Assembly (NCBI GenBank): GCA_000434195.1
Contig: HF994460.1
Coordinates: 23,661-36,319 of the forward strand
Length of the DNA: 12,659 nucleotides
Direction: 5' to 3'
DNA from: Clostridium sp. CAG:780
GTDB lineage: Bacteria; Bacillota; Clostridia; TANB77; CAG-508
Below the pieces are notes generated by a model. The model searched no databases. It saw only the letters and a program-made list of their open reading frames with translations, and was not told the origin of the DNA. Below, in pieces: positions 1 through 6,452 of the stretch. A program made the translations under genes and the position numbers. Numbering within the stretch: position 1 is the stretch's first letter; every line of letters begins with the position of its first letter.

Positions 1-159
1 ATAATATTAATGACTTCCGATGGATTGACAAACATGGTAAAAGAAGATGAAATCTTAAAGATTATCAACGAAAATCCAGAAGAAGCAGTAGACAAATTAA
101 TAAAAAAAGCAAATGATAATGGTGGCTATGACAACATTACAGTTGTTATAATATTATAA
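1..159 (+). CDS. prpC: PP2C-family Ser/Thr protein phosphatase, C-terminal end (partial)
   Basis: The 5' end is cut by the window, and the last 52 codons are visible in frame from base 1 to a TAA stop. They carry two metal-binding signatures of bacterial PP2C phosphatases: T-S-D-G-L-T at about visible residues 5-10, and G-G-Y-D-N-I-T-V-V near the end. The Asp of each motif coordinates Mn/Mg in this family. The enzyme is expected to be cytoplasmic and to remove phosphate from proteins phosphorylated by the kinase encoded next. The kinase start codon lies 15 bp downstream, so the two are almost certainly co-transcribed, as in prpC-prkC (stp-stk) pairs of other Firmicutes. The identification rests on a short piece plus context. 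The symbol could equally be stp. Confidence 0.85.
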   Translation: MILMTSDGLTNMVKEDEILKIINENPEEAVDKLIKKANDNGGYDNITVVIIL

Positions 160-174
160 GTGGGGAGAAAGATT

Positions 175-2136
175 ATGAATATAATAGGAAGAACAATAGC
201 AAATAGGTATGAAATAATTAACAAAACCGGTGTAGGGGGAATGGCAACAGTATATGTTGCAAAAGACAAAGTGCTAAATAGAAATGTTGCTGTAAAAGTA
301 TTAAAAGACGAATTTACAACAGATGAAGAATTTGTTAAAAGATTCAACTCAGAAGCACAAGCAGCAGCAAGTTTGTCACACCCTAACATAGTATCAATAT
401 ATGACGTAGGAAACGAAGACAATATTTATTATATAGTAATGGAACTTGTAAGAGGAAAGACACTAAAACAGATTATAACAGAAGAAGGAGCACTTCCTTG
501 GAAATGGTCTGTAAATATAGCAATGCAAATAGCTTCAGCGCTAGAAACAGCACACAAAAATAACATAGTTCATAGAGACATAAAACCACATAATATAATA
601 ATAACAGAAGATGGAGTTGCAAAAGTAACAGACTTTGGAATCGCAAAAGCTGTATCAAACTCTACAATAACAGCATTTGGAACAACAATAGGATCAGTAC
701 ATTATTTCTCACCAGAGCAAGCAAAAGGTGGATACACAGATGCAAAATCAGACATATACTCATTAGGAGTAGTAATGTACGAGATGCTTACAGGAAGAGT
801 CCCATTTGATAGTGACACATCAGTATCAGTAGCTCTAAAACATATGCAAGAAGCGCCAGTTCCACCAATGGAAATAAATGAGAATATACCAAAAGCTGTA
901 AATGATATAATTTTAAAAGCAATGGAAAAGGAACCAATGGCAAGATATCAAACAGCAACAGCAATGCTTAGAGATTTATCAATGGCTTTAAAAGATCCAG
1001 ATGGAGAATTTGTTGAGGAAGAAGCAAATGACGGACTTACAAGAAGAATGGGAGTTATCACAGACGATATGCTTAGAAATTCATCTGCTTCAAACACAAA
1101 AAAGAAAAAACAAGGAAAACTAGCAGAATTTTGCAAAAAACATCCTGCTGCAAGACCTTTAATCATAATAGCAATAATACTTGTTCTATTCTTTGGAAGT
1201 ATAGGAATAACATCTGCAATAATGAATGCTACAAATCCTAAAGACGTTCAAATACCTAATTTAGTAGGAAAAACAGAGGATGAAGCAAAAGCAGAACTAG
1301 CAAAATTAAAACTAGAATATGTAAAAATAAGTGAAGATTATAACAAAGACTATGAAACTGGAAAAATATATGAGCAAACACCAAGTTACAGCGAAGGATA
1401 TAAAATAAAACAAAAAAATAAAGTATCAGTTAAAGTAAGCAAAGGAACTGAAACAACAATAGTACCAAAAGTAATTGGTGACACATATGACGATGCAGTT
1501 AAAAAATTAGAAGATGCTAAACTAAAAGCTGAAAAAGTAGAAGAAGTAAACAAAGACATAAAAGAAGGAATTGTAATAAGTCAAGAGACAGAAGCAAATT
1601 CAACTGCAAATGCAGGAGATGTAGTTAAAATACATGTAAGCATTGGTTCTGGAATACCACAAGTTGTAGTACCAGGAGTAGTTGGAAAAAATGAAAACGA
1701 AGCAAAATCAGCATTAGAAGCAAAGAATTTAAAAGTAAACATAGAATATACAGAAGATAGTACAAAAAATAATGGAGAAGTACTAAGACAAAGTATAAAA
1801 GCTGGCGAAAACATTGATGAAGGAACAGAAATTACTATAACCGTAAATAAACTAGCAGAGATGAAAGATGGAACAGTGAATGTTAATCTAAAATCACTTC
1901 TAAAATACACACCATCAAAAGATGATGAAGGAAAAGAAATTATAGAAAATGGGCAAGTAAAAATAGTAGTAGGAAATGACACTATATATAATGAAAATAA
2001 GCCAAAGACCACAACAAACATCAGCGCAAAATTTAGTGCAAAAGGAAATGTAACAATAAAAATCTATGTAGATGACATATGGAAAGGAACAAAAGAAATT
2101 AATATGAATGTTACAACAACATGCACATTTGAATAA
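175..2136 (+). CDS. prkC: PASTA-domain transmembrane Ser/Thr protein kinase (PrkC/PknB type)
   Basis: A 653-residue membrane kinase with an N-terminal cytoplasmic Hanks-type domain (about 11-270). It shows a glycine loop around 19-24, catalytic Lys41, helix-C Glu60, HRD at 133-135 with Lys137 and Asn140, DFG at 153-155 and S-P-E at 179-181. A juxtamembrane linker rich in Lys (309-316) leads to one membrane helix at about 329-350. Three extracellular PASTA repeats follow at roughly 357-424, 427-493 and 497-559; in this family they bind peptidoglycan fragments or lipid II. A further ~90 residues after the last PASTA (565-653) look beta-rich and are not a fourth PASTA. I chose ATG 175 because GGGGAG at 161-166 lies about 8 nt upstream. 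The in-frame GTG at 160 sits inside that ribosome site. It is probably co-transcribed with the phosphatase and ends at a strong terminator. Confidence 0.96.
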   Translation: MNIIGRTIANRYEIINKTGVGGMATVYVAKDKVLNRNVAVKVLKDEFTTDEEFVKRFNSEAQAAASLSHPNIVSIYDVGNEDNIYYIVMELVRGKTLKQIITEEGALPWKWSVNIAMQIASALETAHKNNIVHRDIKPHNIIITEDGVAKVTDFGIAKAVSNSTITAFGTTIGSVHYFSPEQAKGGYTDAKSDIYSLGVVMYEMLTGRVPFDSDTSVSVALKHMQEAPVPPMEINENIPKAVNDIILKAMEKEPMARYQTATAMLRDLSMALKDPDGEFVEEEANDGLTRRMGVITDDMLRNSSASNTKKKKQGKLAEFCKKHPAARPLIIIAIILVLFFGSIGITSAIMNATNPKDVQIPNLVGKTEDEAKAELAKLKLEYVKISEDYNKDYETGKIYEQTPSYSEGYKIKQKNKVSVKVSKGTETTIVPKVIGDTYDDAVKKLEDAKLKAEKVEEVNKDIKEGIVISQETEANSTANAGDVVKIHVSIGSGIPQVVVPGVVGKNENEAKSALEAKNLKVNIEYTEDSTKNNGEVLRQSIKAGENIDEGTEITITVNKLAEMKDGTVNVNLKSLLKYTPSKDDEGKEIIENGQVKIVVGNDTIYNENKPKTTTNISAKFSAKGNVTIKIYVDDIWKGTKEINMNVTTTCTFE

Positions 2137-2144
2137 GAAAACTT

Positions 2145-2180
2145 AAAAAGCAACTCATAACTTAATATGAGTTGCTTTTT
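2145..2180 (+). terminator. Intrinsic terminator after the kinase gene
   Basis: A perfect 15-bp inverted repeat (2145-2159 with 2166-2180) with a 6-nt loop begins eight bases after the kinase stop. The right arm ends in a run of five T. The A-rich left arm and T-rich right arm suggest it could also work on the other strand. It separates prpC-prkC from rsgA-rpe. Confidence 0.88.
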
Positions 2181-2201
2181 GCATTAGAAAAATGTTATAA
2201 T
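2172..2201 (+). promoter_or_regulatory. Predicted housekeeping promoter for rsgA-rpe
   Basis: A TTGCTT box at 2172-2177 and a perfect TATAAT at 2196-2201 are 18 bp apart. TG at 2193-2194 gives an extended -10 (TG-T-TATAAT). The expected start is around 2208, about 25 nt before the rsgA ATG. The -35 box lies inside the right arm of the preceding terminator hairpin. This is a consensus match only; in such AT-rich DNA chance matches occur, but the extended -10 makes this one good. Confidence 0.65.
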
Positions 2202-2232
2202 AAAAAAGTAAAAAATAAAAATAGGAGAAAAT

Positions 2233-3114
2233 ATGCAAGGATTAATAATAGAAAATAAAGCAAATCTATATAAAGTAAAAGTAAATGAAAAAGAATATAT
2301 AGCAACAGCAAGAGGAAAGTTCAAAAACGAGAATACTTCACCAGTAGTGGGAGATATCGTAGAAATATCTATATTAGAAGAACAAAAAAATACAGCAGTA
2401 ATAGAAGAAATAAAAACAAGAAAAACATATATAAAAAGACCAAAACTTGCAAACATAACAAAAATAATATTTGTAATATCAAGCAAACATCCAAAGCCAG
2501 ATTTACTAATGTTAGATAAACAATTAGCTTTTGCCGAATACCTACATATAGAACCTATAATAGTATTAAATAAAATAGACTTAGATGAAAAAGAAGAATT
2601 TAATAAAATAAGCCAAACTTATAGGAACATAGGTTACAAGGTAATAAAAACAAATGCAAAAGAGAAAATAGGAATACAGAAATTAGAACAAGAACTAAAG
2701 GACAATATAAGTGCCTTTTCTGGAAACTCAGGAGTAGGAAAATCAACATTAATAAATGATTTGTTTAATGAAAATATAACAGAAGAAGGAGAGATAAGCC
2801 AGAAAAATAAAAGAGGAAAAAACACAACAACACATATAAAACTATACGAATTAAACAAAGATACGTATATAGCAGACACTCCAGGATTTTCAACTTTTGA
2901 TGTATATGAAATTCCGTATAAAGAATTAGACAAATATTTCGTGGAATTCAAGAATGGAATAGAAAATTGTAGATACATTGGATGTAGCCACATAAAAGAA
3001 GATGAATGTGGAGTAAAAGATCTGATAGAAGAGAATAAAATAGACAGACAAAGATATGAAAATTATATTAAAATATACGAAGAATTAAAAGACAAGGAGG
3101 AACACAAATGGTAG
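2233..3114 (+). CDS. rsgA: Small ribosomal subunit biogenesis GTPase RsgA
   Basis: A 293-residue circularly permuted GTPase that helps late maturation of the 30S subunit and binds it near the decoding site. An N-terminal OB-fold (about 1-70) precedes the permuted GTPase domain. G4 (N-K-I-D, 113-116) comes before G1 (G-N-S-G-V-G-K-S-T, 164-172), the TTT G2 segment is at 198-200 and G3 (D-T-P-G) at 215-218. The C-terminal zinc motif is complete: Cys246, Cys251, His253 and Cys259. Length is normal for the family. The ATG is preceded by AGGAGA at 2223-2228. Its last bases overlap the rpe start by 7 bp, so the two genes are translationally coupled. This matches the prkC-rsgA(cpgA)-rpe order of Bacillus. 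Confidence 0.96.
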   Translation: MQGLIIENKANLYKVKVNEKEYIATARGKFKNENTSPVVGDIVEISILEEQKNTAVIEEIKTRKTYIKRPKLANITKIIFVISSKHPKPDLLMLDKQLAFAEYLHIEPIIVLNKIDLDEKEEFNKISQTYRNIGYKVIKTNAKEKIGIQKLEQELKDNISAFSGNSGVGKSTLINDLFNENITEEGEISQKNKRGKNTTTHIKLYELNKDTYIADTPGFSTFDVYEIPYKELDKYFVEFKNGIENCRYIGCSHIKEDECGVKDLIEENKIDRQRYENYIKIYEELKDKEEHKW

Positions 3115-3770
3115 ATGTATCAACATCAATATTAAGCGTAAAAAAAGAAAATATAATAGATACAATATACAAACTAGAAGAGGCAAAGACAAATTATTTT
3201 CATATAGATGTAATGGATGGAGAGTTTGTAAAGAATAATACACACGACATTATGTTAGAATATGCAGAATACTTAGATCACGTAACCAAAGTACCATTAG
3301 ATGTTCATTTAATGGTAAAAGATATAAAAAACTATGTGGATAGTTATTTGATATTTAATCCTAATATAATAACATTTCATTATGAAGCTTGTAAGGATAA
3401 AGAGGAAGTATTTGAAATAATAAAATATATAAAAGAAAAGGGAAGAAGAGTAGGAATCTCAATTAAACCAAATACAAAATTAGAAGAAATAAAAGAATTT
3501 CTACCATATGTACACTTAGTTTTAATAATGACAGTAGAACCAGGAGAAGGTGGACAAAAATTAATTCCGGAAACAATAGCAAAAATAGAAGAGGTAAAGA
3601 CATTTAGAGAACAAAACAATTTGGACTTTGAAATAGAAGCCGATGGTGGAATAAATGTGGAAAATGCAACTGAACTAGTAGAAGCGGGAGCAGAAATATT
3701 AGTATCAGGAAGTGCAATAATAAACTCAAAAGATTATAAAGAAACAATTAGAAATTTAAAAATGGCATAA
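3108..3770 (+). CDS. rpe: Ribulose-phosphate 3-epimerase
   Basis: A 220-residue TIM-barrel enzyme that interconverts ribulose 5-phosphate and xylulose 5-phosphate in the pentose phosphate pathway, in the cytoplasm. The metal and acid/base residues of the family are visible: His32 and Asp34 in H-I-D-V-M-D-G, His67 in L-D-V-H-L-M, and Asp179 in E-A-D-G-G-I. The phosphate-binding end of the barrel (G-S-A-I) is also present. Some usually strict stretches are altered: the S-I-L-S start lacks the usual preceding Ala-Pro, the N-P-x-T motif reads K-P-N-T, and the loop normally reading N-P-G-F-G-G-Q reads E-P-G-E-G-G-Q. A related epimerase such as an allulose-6-phosphate epimerase is therefore possible. 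Context after rsgA favours Rpe. AAGGAGG at 3094-3100 sets the start, and the gene overlaps the rsgA stop. Confidence 0.9.
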   Translation: MVDVSTSILSVKKENIIDTIYKLEEAKTNYFHIDVMDGEFVKNNTHDIMLEYAEYLDHVTKVPLDVHLMVKDIKNYVDSYLIFNPNIITFHYEACKDKEEVFEIIKYIKEKGRRVGISIKPNTKLEEIKEFLPYVHLVLIMTVEPGEGGQKLIPETIAKIEEVKTFREQNNLDFEIEADGGINVENATELVEAGAEILVSGSAIINSKDYKETIRNLKMA

Positions 3771-3776
3771 AAAAAT

Positions 3777-3805
3777 AACTGTTGGTATAAGTAAAACCAA
3801 CAGTT
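3777..3805. terminator. Bidirectional terminator between rpe and the beta-helix membrane protein gene
   Basis: A perfect 10-bp stem (3777-3786 with 3796-3805) has a 9-nt loop. A T-rich run (3804-3818) follows on the plus strand, and the A-run at 3770-3775 gives a T-run on the minus strand. It serves the two convergent genes on either side. Confidence 0.82.
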
Positions 3806-3810
3806 TAATT

Positions 3811-4977
3811 TTATTTTTCAGAATCATCTTTTTTTACTTCAACGGTAGTTGTTTCATTTAATTTCTTACTAAAAAATATTGCATATGTTATAATTCCGAA
3901 TGCTAGTAAATTGATGATTAAAGTTACTAATCCGCCAACAAAAGGAATCAAACTTACTGCCCAGAAAGCAAGAACTAAAATACAATCAAATAAGATATTC
4001 ATAGCTTTTGAGTTCTTGTTTATTTTCTTGCAAATTATTCTTCCTAAAGGAATTGCAACAAATGCATAAGTAAGTTTAGCAATAAATAATATATATGCTA
4101 ACAATACTATGATTGAAGGTAATATACCTATAATTGTGCAGAAAAGTATAATACAAGCAAGAGGAATAGCAATTATTGCTAATGCTCCATAACCTAATGC
4201 AGGAGCAAACTTTTTAGTAAGTATAGCTTCTTCTGTATCAACAAACTTAGGAGTTGCTAATACAACAATTAAAATTACAACTAAAGATACTAATAATACT
4301 TTTAAAGCATCTAAAGCATAGTTCTTTTTAAGTACAAAACTTTCATCATTAGAAGTTTCAACTTTTGTAAAGTTAATTGAACCAGTAACAACAGATTCTG
4401 GAATAGCGCTGCTTGCAGATGCAGAATAGTTGAAATCTCCACCTACGATAGCGTCAGTAGATACCGAAGCGTCTGAGAAAGAGATATTGACATTTCTTCC
4501 AACTGAACCAGCTAAACTAAATGAAGAAGTTGTTGCTGTAATGTCTCTGGCAACATATGCATCAGAATCAACTGTCAATTTACTTGATACAGAATACATA
4601 TTAAATACATTTCCACTTATTGTAACGTTATTAGCGCAAACAAATAAGTCGCAGTAGATGTGGGCGTCTGTATCAATAGTAAGATTATTTGCAAGAACAA
4701 AAACATTACCATCAATAGATCCGCTAATAGAAACATCTTTACCCATTATAAAAACATTTCCATCTACATTGTAATCAAGATTCACAGAATCTTCTGTAAT
4801 AAATACATCATGCTTTACTATAGTTGTTGCAGGAACGTCGGAAATAGGCATGGCCTCATCATCAAGAGATATAGGAACAATACCATATTCATCATCGTTT
4901 ACTGCAAAAACTGAAGTAGCAATGCAAAGCATTACAAGAAGCAATAAAATAAAAACTTTTGATTTTAATCCTTTCAT
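3811..4977 (-). CDS. Exported beta-helix (bactofilin-like) domain protein with C-terminal membrane segments
   Basis: A 388-residue protein of unknown role. It begins with a signal peptide (Lys-rich start, hydrophobic 8-20, likely cleavage after Ala25). Residues about 55-205 are regularly spaced short strands such as D-G-N-V-F-I-M-G-K, D-G-N-V-F-V-L-A-N and S-G-N-V-F-N-M. This is the pattern of a parallel beta-helix, as in polymer-forming bactofilins. Four or five hydrophobic helices follow (about 225-243, 262-300, 328-371), and the C-terminus is charged (E-V-K-K-D-D). The beta-helix is therefore expected outside the membrane, unlike classical cytoplasmic bactofilins. The ATG is preceded on the minus strand by GAAGGGAG. 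The gene lies 60 bp downstream of endonuclease III. An envelope scaffold is plausible but not shown. Confidence 0.75.
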   Translation of the reverse strand: MKGLKSKVFILLLLVMLCIATSVFAVNDDEYGIVPISLDDEAMPISDVPATTIVKHDVFITEDSVNLDYNVDGNVFIMGKDVSISGSIDGNVFVLANNLTIDTDAHIYCDLFVCANNVTISGNVFNMYSVSSKLTVDSDAYVARDITATTSSFSLAGSVGRNVNISFSDASVSTDAIVGGDFNYSASASSAIPESVVTGSINFTKVETSNDESFVLKKNYALDALKVLLVSLVVILIVVLATPKFVDTEEAILTKKFAPALGYGALAIIAIPLACIILFCTIIGILPSIIVLLAYILFIAKLTYAFVAIPLGRIICKKINKNSKAMNILFDCILVLAFWAVSLIPFVGGLVTLIINLLAFGIITYAIFFSKKLNETTTVEVKKDDSEK

Positions 4978-5037
4978 AAAAATTCTCCCTTCTTTAAAAT
5001 TTATACATCATAATAATATATTCAAAATTCCAAAATG

Positions 5038-5661
5038 TCAATGATATTTACAATAACTTTTTAGAGGACATGATTCGCACTTTGGACTTTGAGAGGTACA
5101 AGTATTTCGTCCATGCCACATAAAAAGATGATTAATATATTTATAATACTCTGATGGAATAATTTTCAATAAATCCATCTCGATTTTAAGAGGGTCACTT
5201 TCTTTAGAAAGACCAAGCCTATTAGAAATACGCTTACAATGAGTATCAACTGCAATGCCCTGAGGTTTGTCGAAAGCTTCAAGCATAATAACATTAGCAC
5301 TTTTTCTGCCAACGCCGGGCAAAGAAATTAGCTCTTCCATATTGTCAGGAACAACCCCATTATATTTTTCTACCAAAATTTGAGCAGTTGCTTTAATATT
5401 TTTGGCTTTATTCTTGTAAAAGCCACAAGGATGAATATAGTCTTCCAATACATGAATATCCATATCAGCAAAATCCTTTGGGGTAGAATACTTTGCAAAT
5501 AAGGCGGGAGTAGTCAAATTTACTCTATTATCCGTGCACTGAGCAGACAAAACCACGGCCACCAAAAGCTCAAAAGGAGTAGAAAAATCCAAACTACACT
5601 TTGCGTCAGGATACATTTGCTTTAAAATTTTAATCATATCTAATACATCATTTTTCTTCAT
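5038..5661 (-). CDS. nth: Endonuclease III (DNA glycosylase/AP lyase)
   Basis: A 207-residue base-excision repair enzyme that removes oxidised pyrimidines and cuts at abasic sites. The helix-hairpin-helix (L-P-G-V-G-R-K-S) contains the catalytic Lys120, and the second catalytic residue Asp139 is in A-V-D-T-H. The [4Fe-4S] motif is intact: Cys188, Cys195, Cys198 and Cys204, with 6-2-5 spacing. The protein ends three residues after the last Cys, normal for Gram-positive Nth. AAAGGA lies about 8 nt upstream of the ATG, and a TATAAT-like box (plus-strand 5682-5687) lies about 20 bp upstream of it. The gene diverges from the small spoVM-linked genes and is followed on the same strand by the beta-helix protein gene. 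Confidence 0.96.
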   Translation of the reverse strand: MKKNDVLDMIKILKQMYPDAKCSLDFSTPFELLVAVVLSAQCTDNRVNLTTPALFAKYSTPKDFADMDIHVLEDYIHPCGFYKNKAKNIKATAQILVEKYNGVVPDNMEELISLPGVGRKSANVIMLEAFDKPQGIAVDTHCKRISNRLGLSKESDPLKIEMDLLKIIPSEYYKYINHLFMWHGRNTCTSQSPKCESCPLKSYCKYH

Positions 5662-5689
5662 AGTAAAATCCTTTCAACAATATTATATA

Positions 5690-5718
5690 ATAAAAACTTT
5701 ACAAAATAAATATACAAT
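5690..5718 (+). promoter_or_regulatory. Possible sigma-E-like promoter for the small gene and spoVM
   Basis: TATACAAT at 5711-5718 differs by one base from the sigma-E -10 consensus CATACAnT. An ATA triplet at 5690-5692 stands 18 bp upstream, where the sigma-E -35 core is expected. The 5' leader would be about 60 nt. No convincing sigma-A promoter was seen in 5689-5783. In B. subtilis spoVM is sigma-E dependent, which is why I looked. The match is weak given the AT-rich background. Confidence 0.3.
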
Positions 5719-5783
5719 ATTAAATTATTGCTCACACTTATGTAAAATTATTAATAAGATATTATAAGAAAAGGAGGTAAAAT

Positions 5784-5939
5784 ATGTTTGAAGCTTTAAA
5801 AAAGACAATCGGACTTTGTCTTGTAGGAATAGGAACCGGAATATTATTAGTATTATTACTTCCTGTTACAGGGTGGCTATTTTTAATAGGGTGTGCACTG
5901 TTTATATTAGGAATAGCTTGGCTATTTTGTAAAAAATAA
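5784..5939 (+). CDS. Small hydrophobic membrane protein, 51 residues, upstream of spoVM
   Basis: A short gene with a textbook ribosome site (AAGGAGG at 5771-5777, 6 nt before the ATG) and a TAA stop. The product starts M-F-E-A-L-K-K, has a hydrophobic helix at about 8-26, a Pro-Val-Thr-Gly-Trp turn at 27-31, a second helix at about 32-48 and a Lys tail, so it is a helical hairpin in the membrane. The turn loosely recalls the PGPGW family of small membrane proteins, but I cannot assign a family. The start of spoVM lies 18 bp downstream on the same strand, so the two are probably co-transcribed, and a sporulation role is inferred from that alone. A possible mother-cell (sigma-E-like) promoter lies upstream. 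Confidence 0.75.
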   Translation: MFEALKKTIGLCLVGIGTGILLVLLLPVTGWLFLIGCALFILGIAWLFCKK

Positions 5940-5957
5940 AAGAAAGGATATGATTGT

Positions 5958-6038
5958 ATGAAAATAGTGGTTAAGAAAGTACCAAAATTTTTAAGAGGAT
6001 TCATTAAATTAGTATTTGGAATAAAAGACGAAAAATAA
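5958..6038 (+). CDS. spoVM: Stage V sporulation peptide SpoVM, 26 residues
   Basis: A 26-residue amphipathic cationic peptide, exactly the length of B. subtilis SpoVM as I remember it. It shares Met1-Lys2, Lys7, Pro9-Lys10-Phe11-Leu12, Gly14, a basic residue at 17 and Gly21. Pro9 is known to matter for curvature sensing. SpoVM inserts into the outer face of the forespore membrane, recognises its positive curvature and anchors the coat ATPase SpoIVA. An AGAAAGGA ribosome site (5941-5948) lies 9 nt before the ATG. An earlier ATG at 5950 reads only three codons to a stop. Synteny agrees: downstream of the prkC-rsgA-rpe block and convergent with rpmB, as in B. subtilis, though thiN is absent here. 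Genes this short are usually missed by automated callers. Confidence 0.88.
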   Translation: MKIVVKKVPKFLRGFIKLVFGIKDEK

Positions 6039-6060
6039 TACATAAAATAGCAAAAAAAAT

Positions 6061-6083
6061 AAAATAGGGTTATCCCTATTTTT
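6061..6083. terminator. Bidirectional terminator between spoVM and rpmB
   Basis: A 9-bp stem (6061-6069 with 6074-6082) has a TTAT loop. T-rich sequence follows on the plus strand (6079-6088), and the A-run 6052-6059 provides a T-run on the minus strand. It ends both convergent genes. Confidence 0.8.
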
Positions 6084-6095
6084 ATTTTACACTAA

Positions 6096-6293
6096 TTATG
6101 CTCTTGTAACTTTTCCAGAACGTAAGCATTTTGAACATACTTGAATGTTTTTTGCTTCTCCGTTTACAATAGCTTTTACACTTCTTAAATTTGGTTTCCA
6201 AGTTCTAGCAGCTCTTCTACTAACATGAGAACGAGCGATACTAATTTTATTTCCGTGTGATACACCTTTATCACAAATTGCGCATTTTGCCAT
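6096..6293 (-). CDS. rpmB: 50S ribosomal protein L28, zinc-binding form
   Basis: A 65-residue protein with the L28 signature: G-K motif region, S-x-R-A-x-R-T-W-K-P-N-L in the middle and V-C-S-K-C-L-R-S-G-K-V near the end. Cys4, Cys7, Cys53 and Cys56 form two CxxC pairs, which makes this the zinc-binding (C+) paralogue rather than the zinc-independent form. It binds 23S rRNA in the large subunit near the E site. AGGAGGTG lies about 6 nt before the ATG on the minus strand. It is convergent with spoVM, the same arrangement as in B. subtilis. Confidence 0.97.
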   Translation of the reverse strand: MAKCAICDKGVSHGNKISIARSHVSRRAARTWKPNLRSVKAIVNGEAKNIQVCSKCLRSGKVTRA

Positions 6294-6337
6294 GTTACTG
6301 CACCTCCTATTGATTTAGCTAAAATCGACTATATACT

Positions 6338-6366
6338 ATAATAACATAAAAAGAAAAAAAATACAA
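6338..6366 (-). promoter_or_regulatory. Predicted housekeeping promoter for rpmB
   Basis: On the minus strand TTGTAT (6366-6361) and TATTAT (6343-6338) are 17 bp apart, giving a start near 6331 and a leader of about 38 nt that carries the AGGAGGTG site. The -35 box matches only three of six bases, and an overlapping TATAGT is an alternative -10. Confidence 0.4.
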
Positions 6367-6381
6367 TACTTTTTGAAGAAA

Positions 6382-6411
6382 TTCACAAATAAAATAAACG
6401 TACATAATATA
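6382..6411 (+). promoter_or_regulatory. Candidate promoter of the 12-cysteine protein gene (sigma-K-like or sigma-A)
   Basis: Two readings share these bases. A sigma-K-like reading has AC at 6385-6386 and CATAnnnTA (6403-6411) separated by 16 bp. A housekeeping reading has TTCACA at 6382-6387 and TAATAT at 6405-6410 separated by 17 bp. Both place the start near 6418, giving a leader of about 35 nt. The sequence cannot decide between them, and in AT-rich DNA either may be chance. Confidence 0.4.
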
Positions 6412-6452
6412 TATAAAGCAGGATTGCTAAAAAAAGAAAGGAAGAATTTATT

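Noticed and set aside
160..174. In-frame GTG as kinase start
   Set aside because: It lies within the ribosome site GGGGAG that serves ATG 175, and the family N-terminus fits ATG 175.
1581..2021. Long open frame antisense to the PASTA region, and similar frames antisense to other genes
   Set aside because: They lack ribosome sites and family motifs and lie opposite clear genes; the A-rich sense strand leaves few stops on the other strand.
5950..5961. Earlier ATG for spoVM
   Set aside because: It reads three codons and stops; ATG 5958 has a normally spaced ribosome site.
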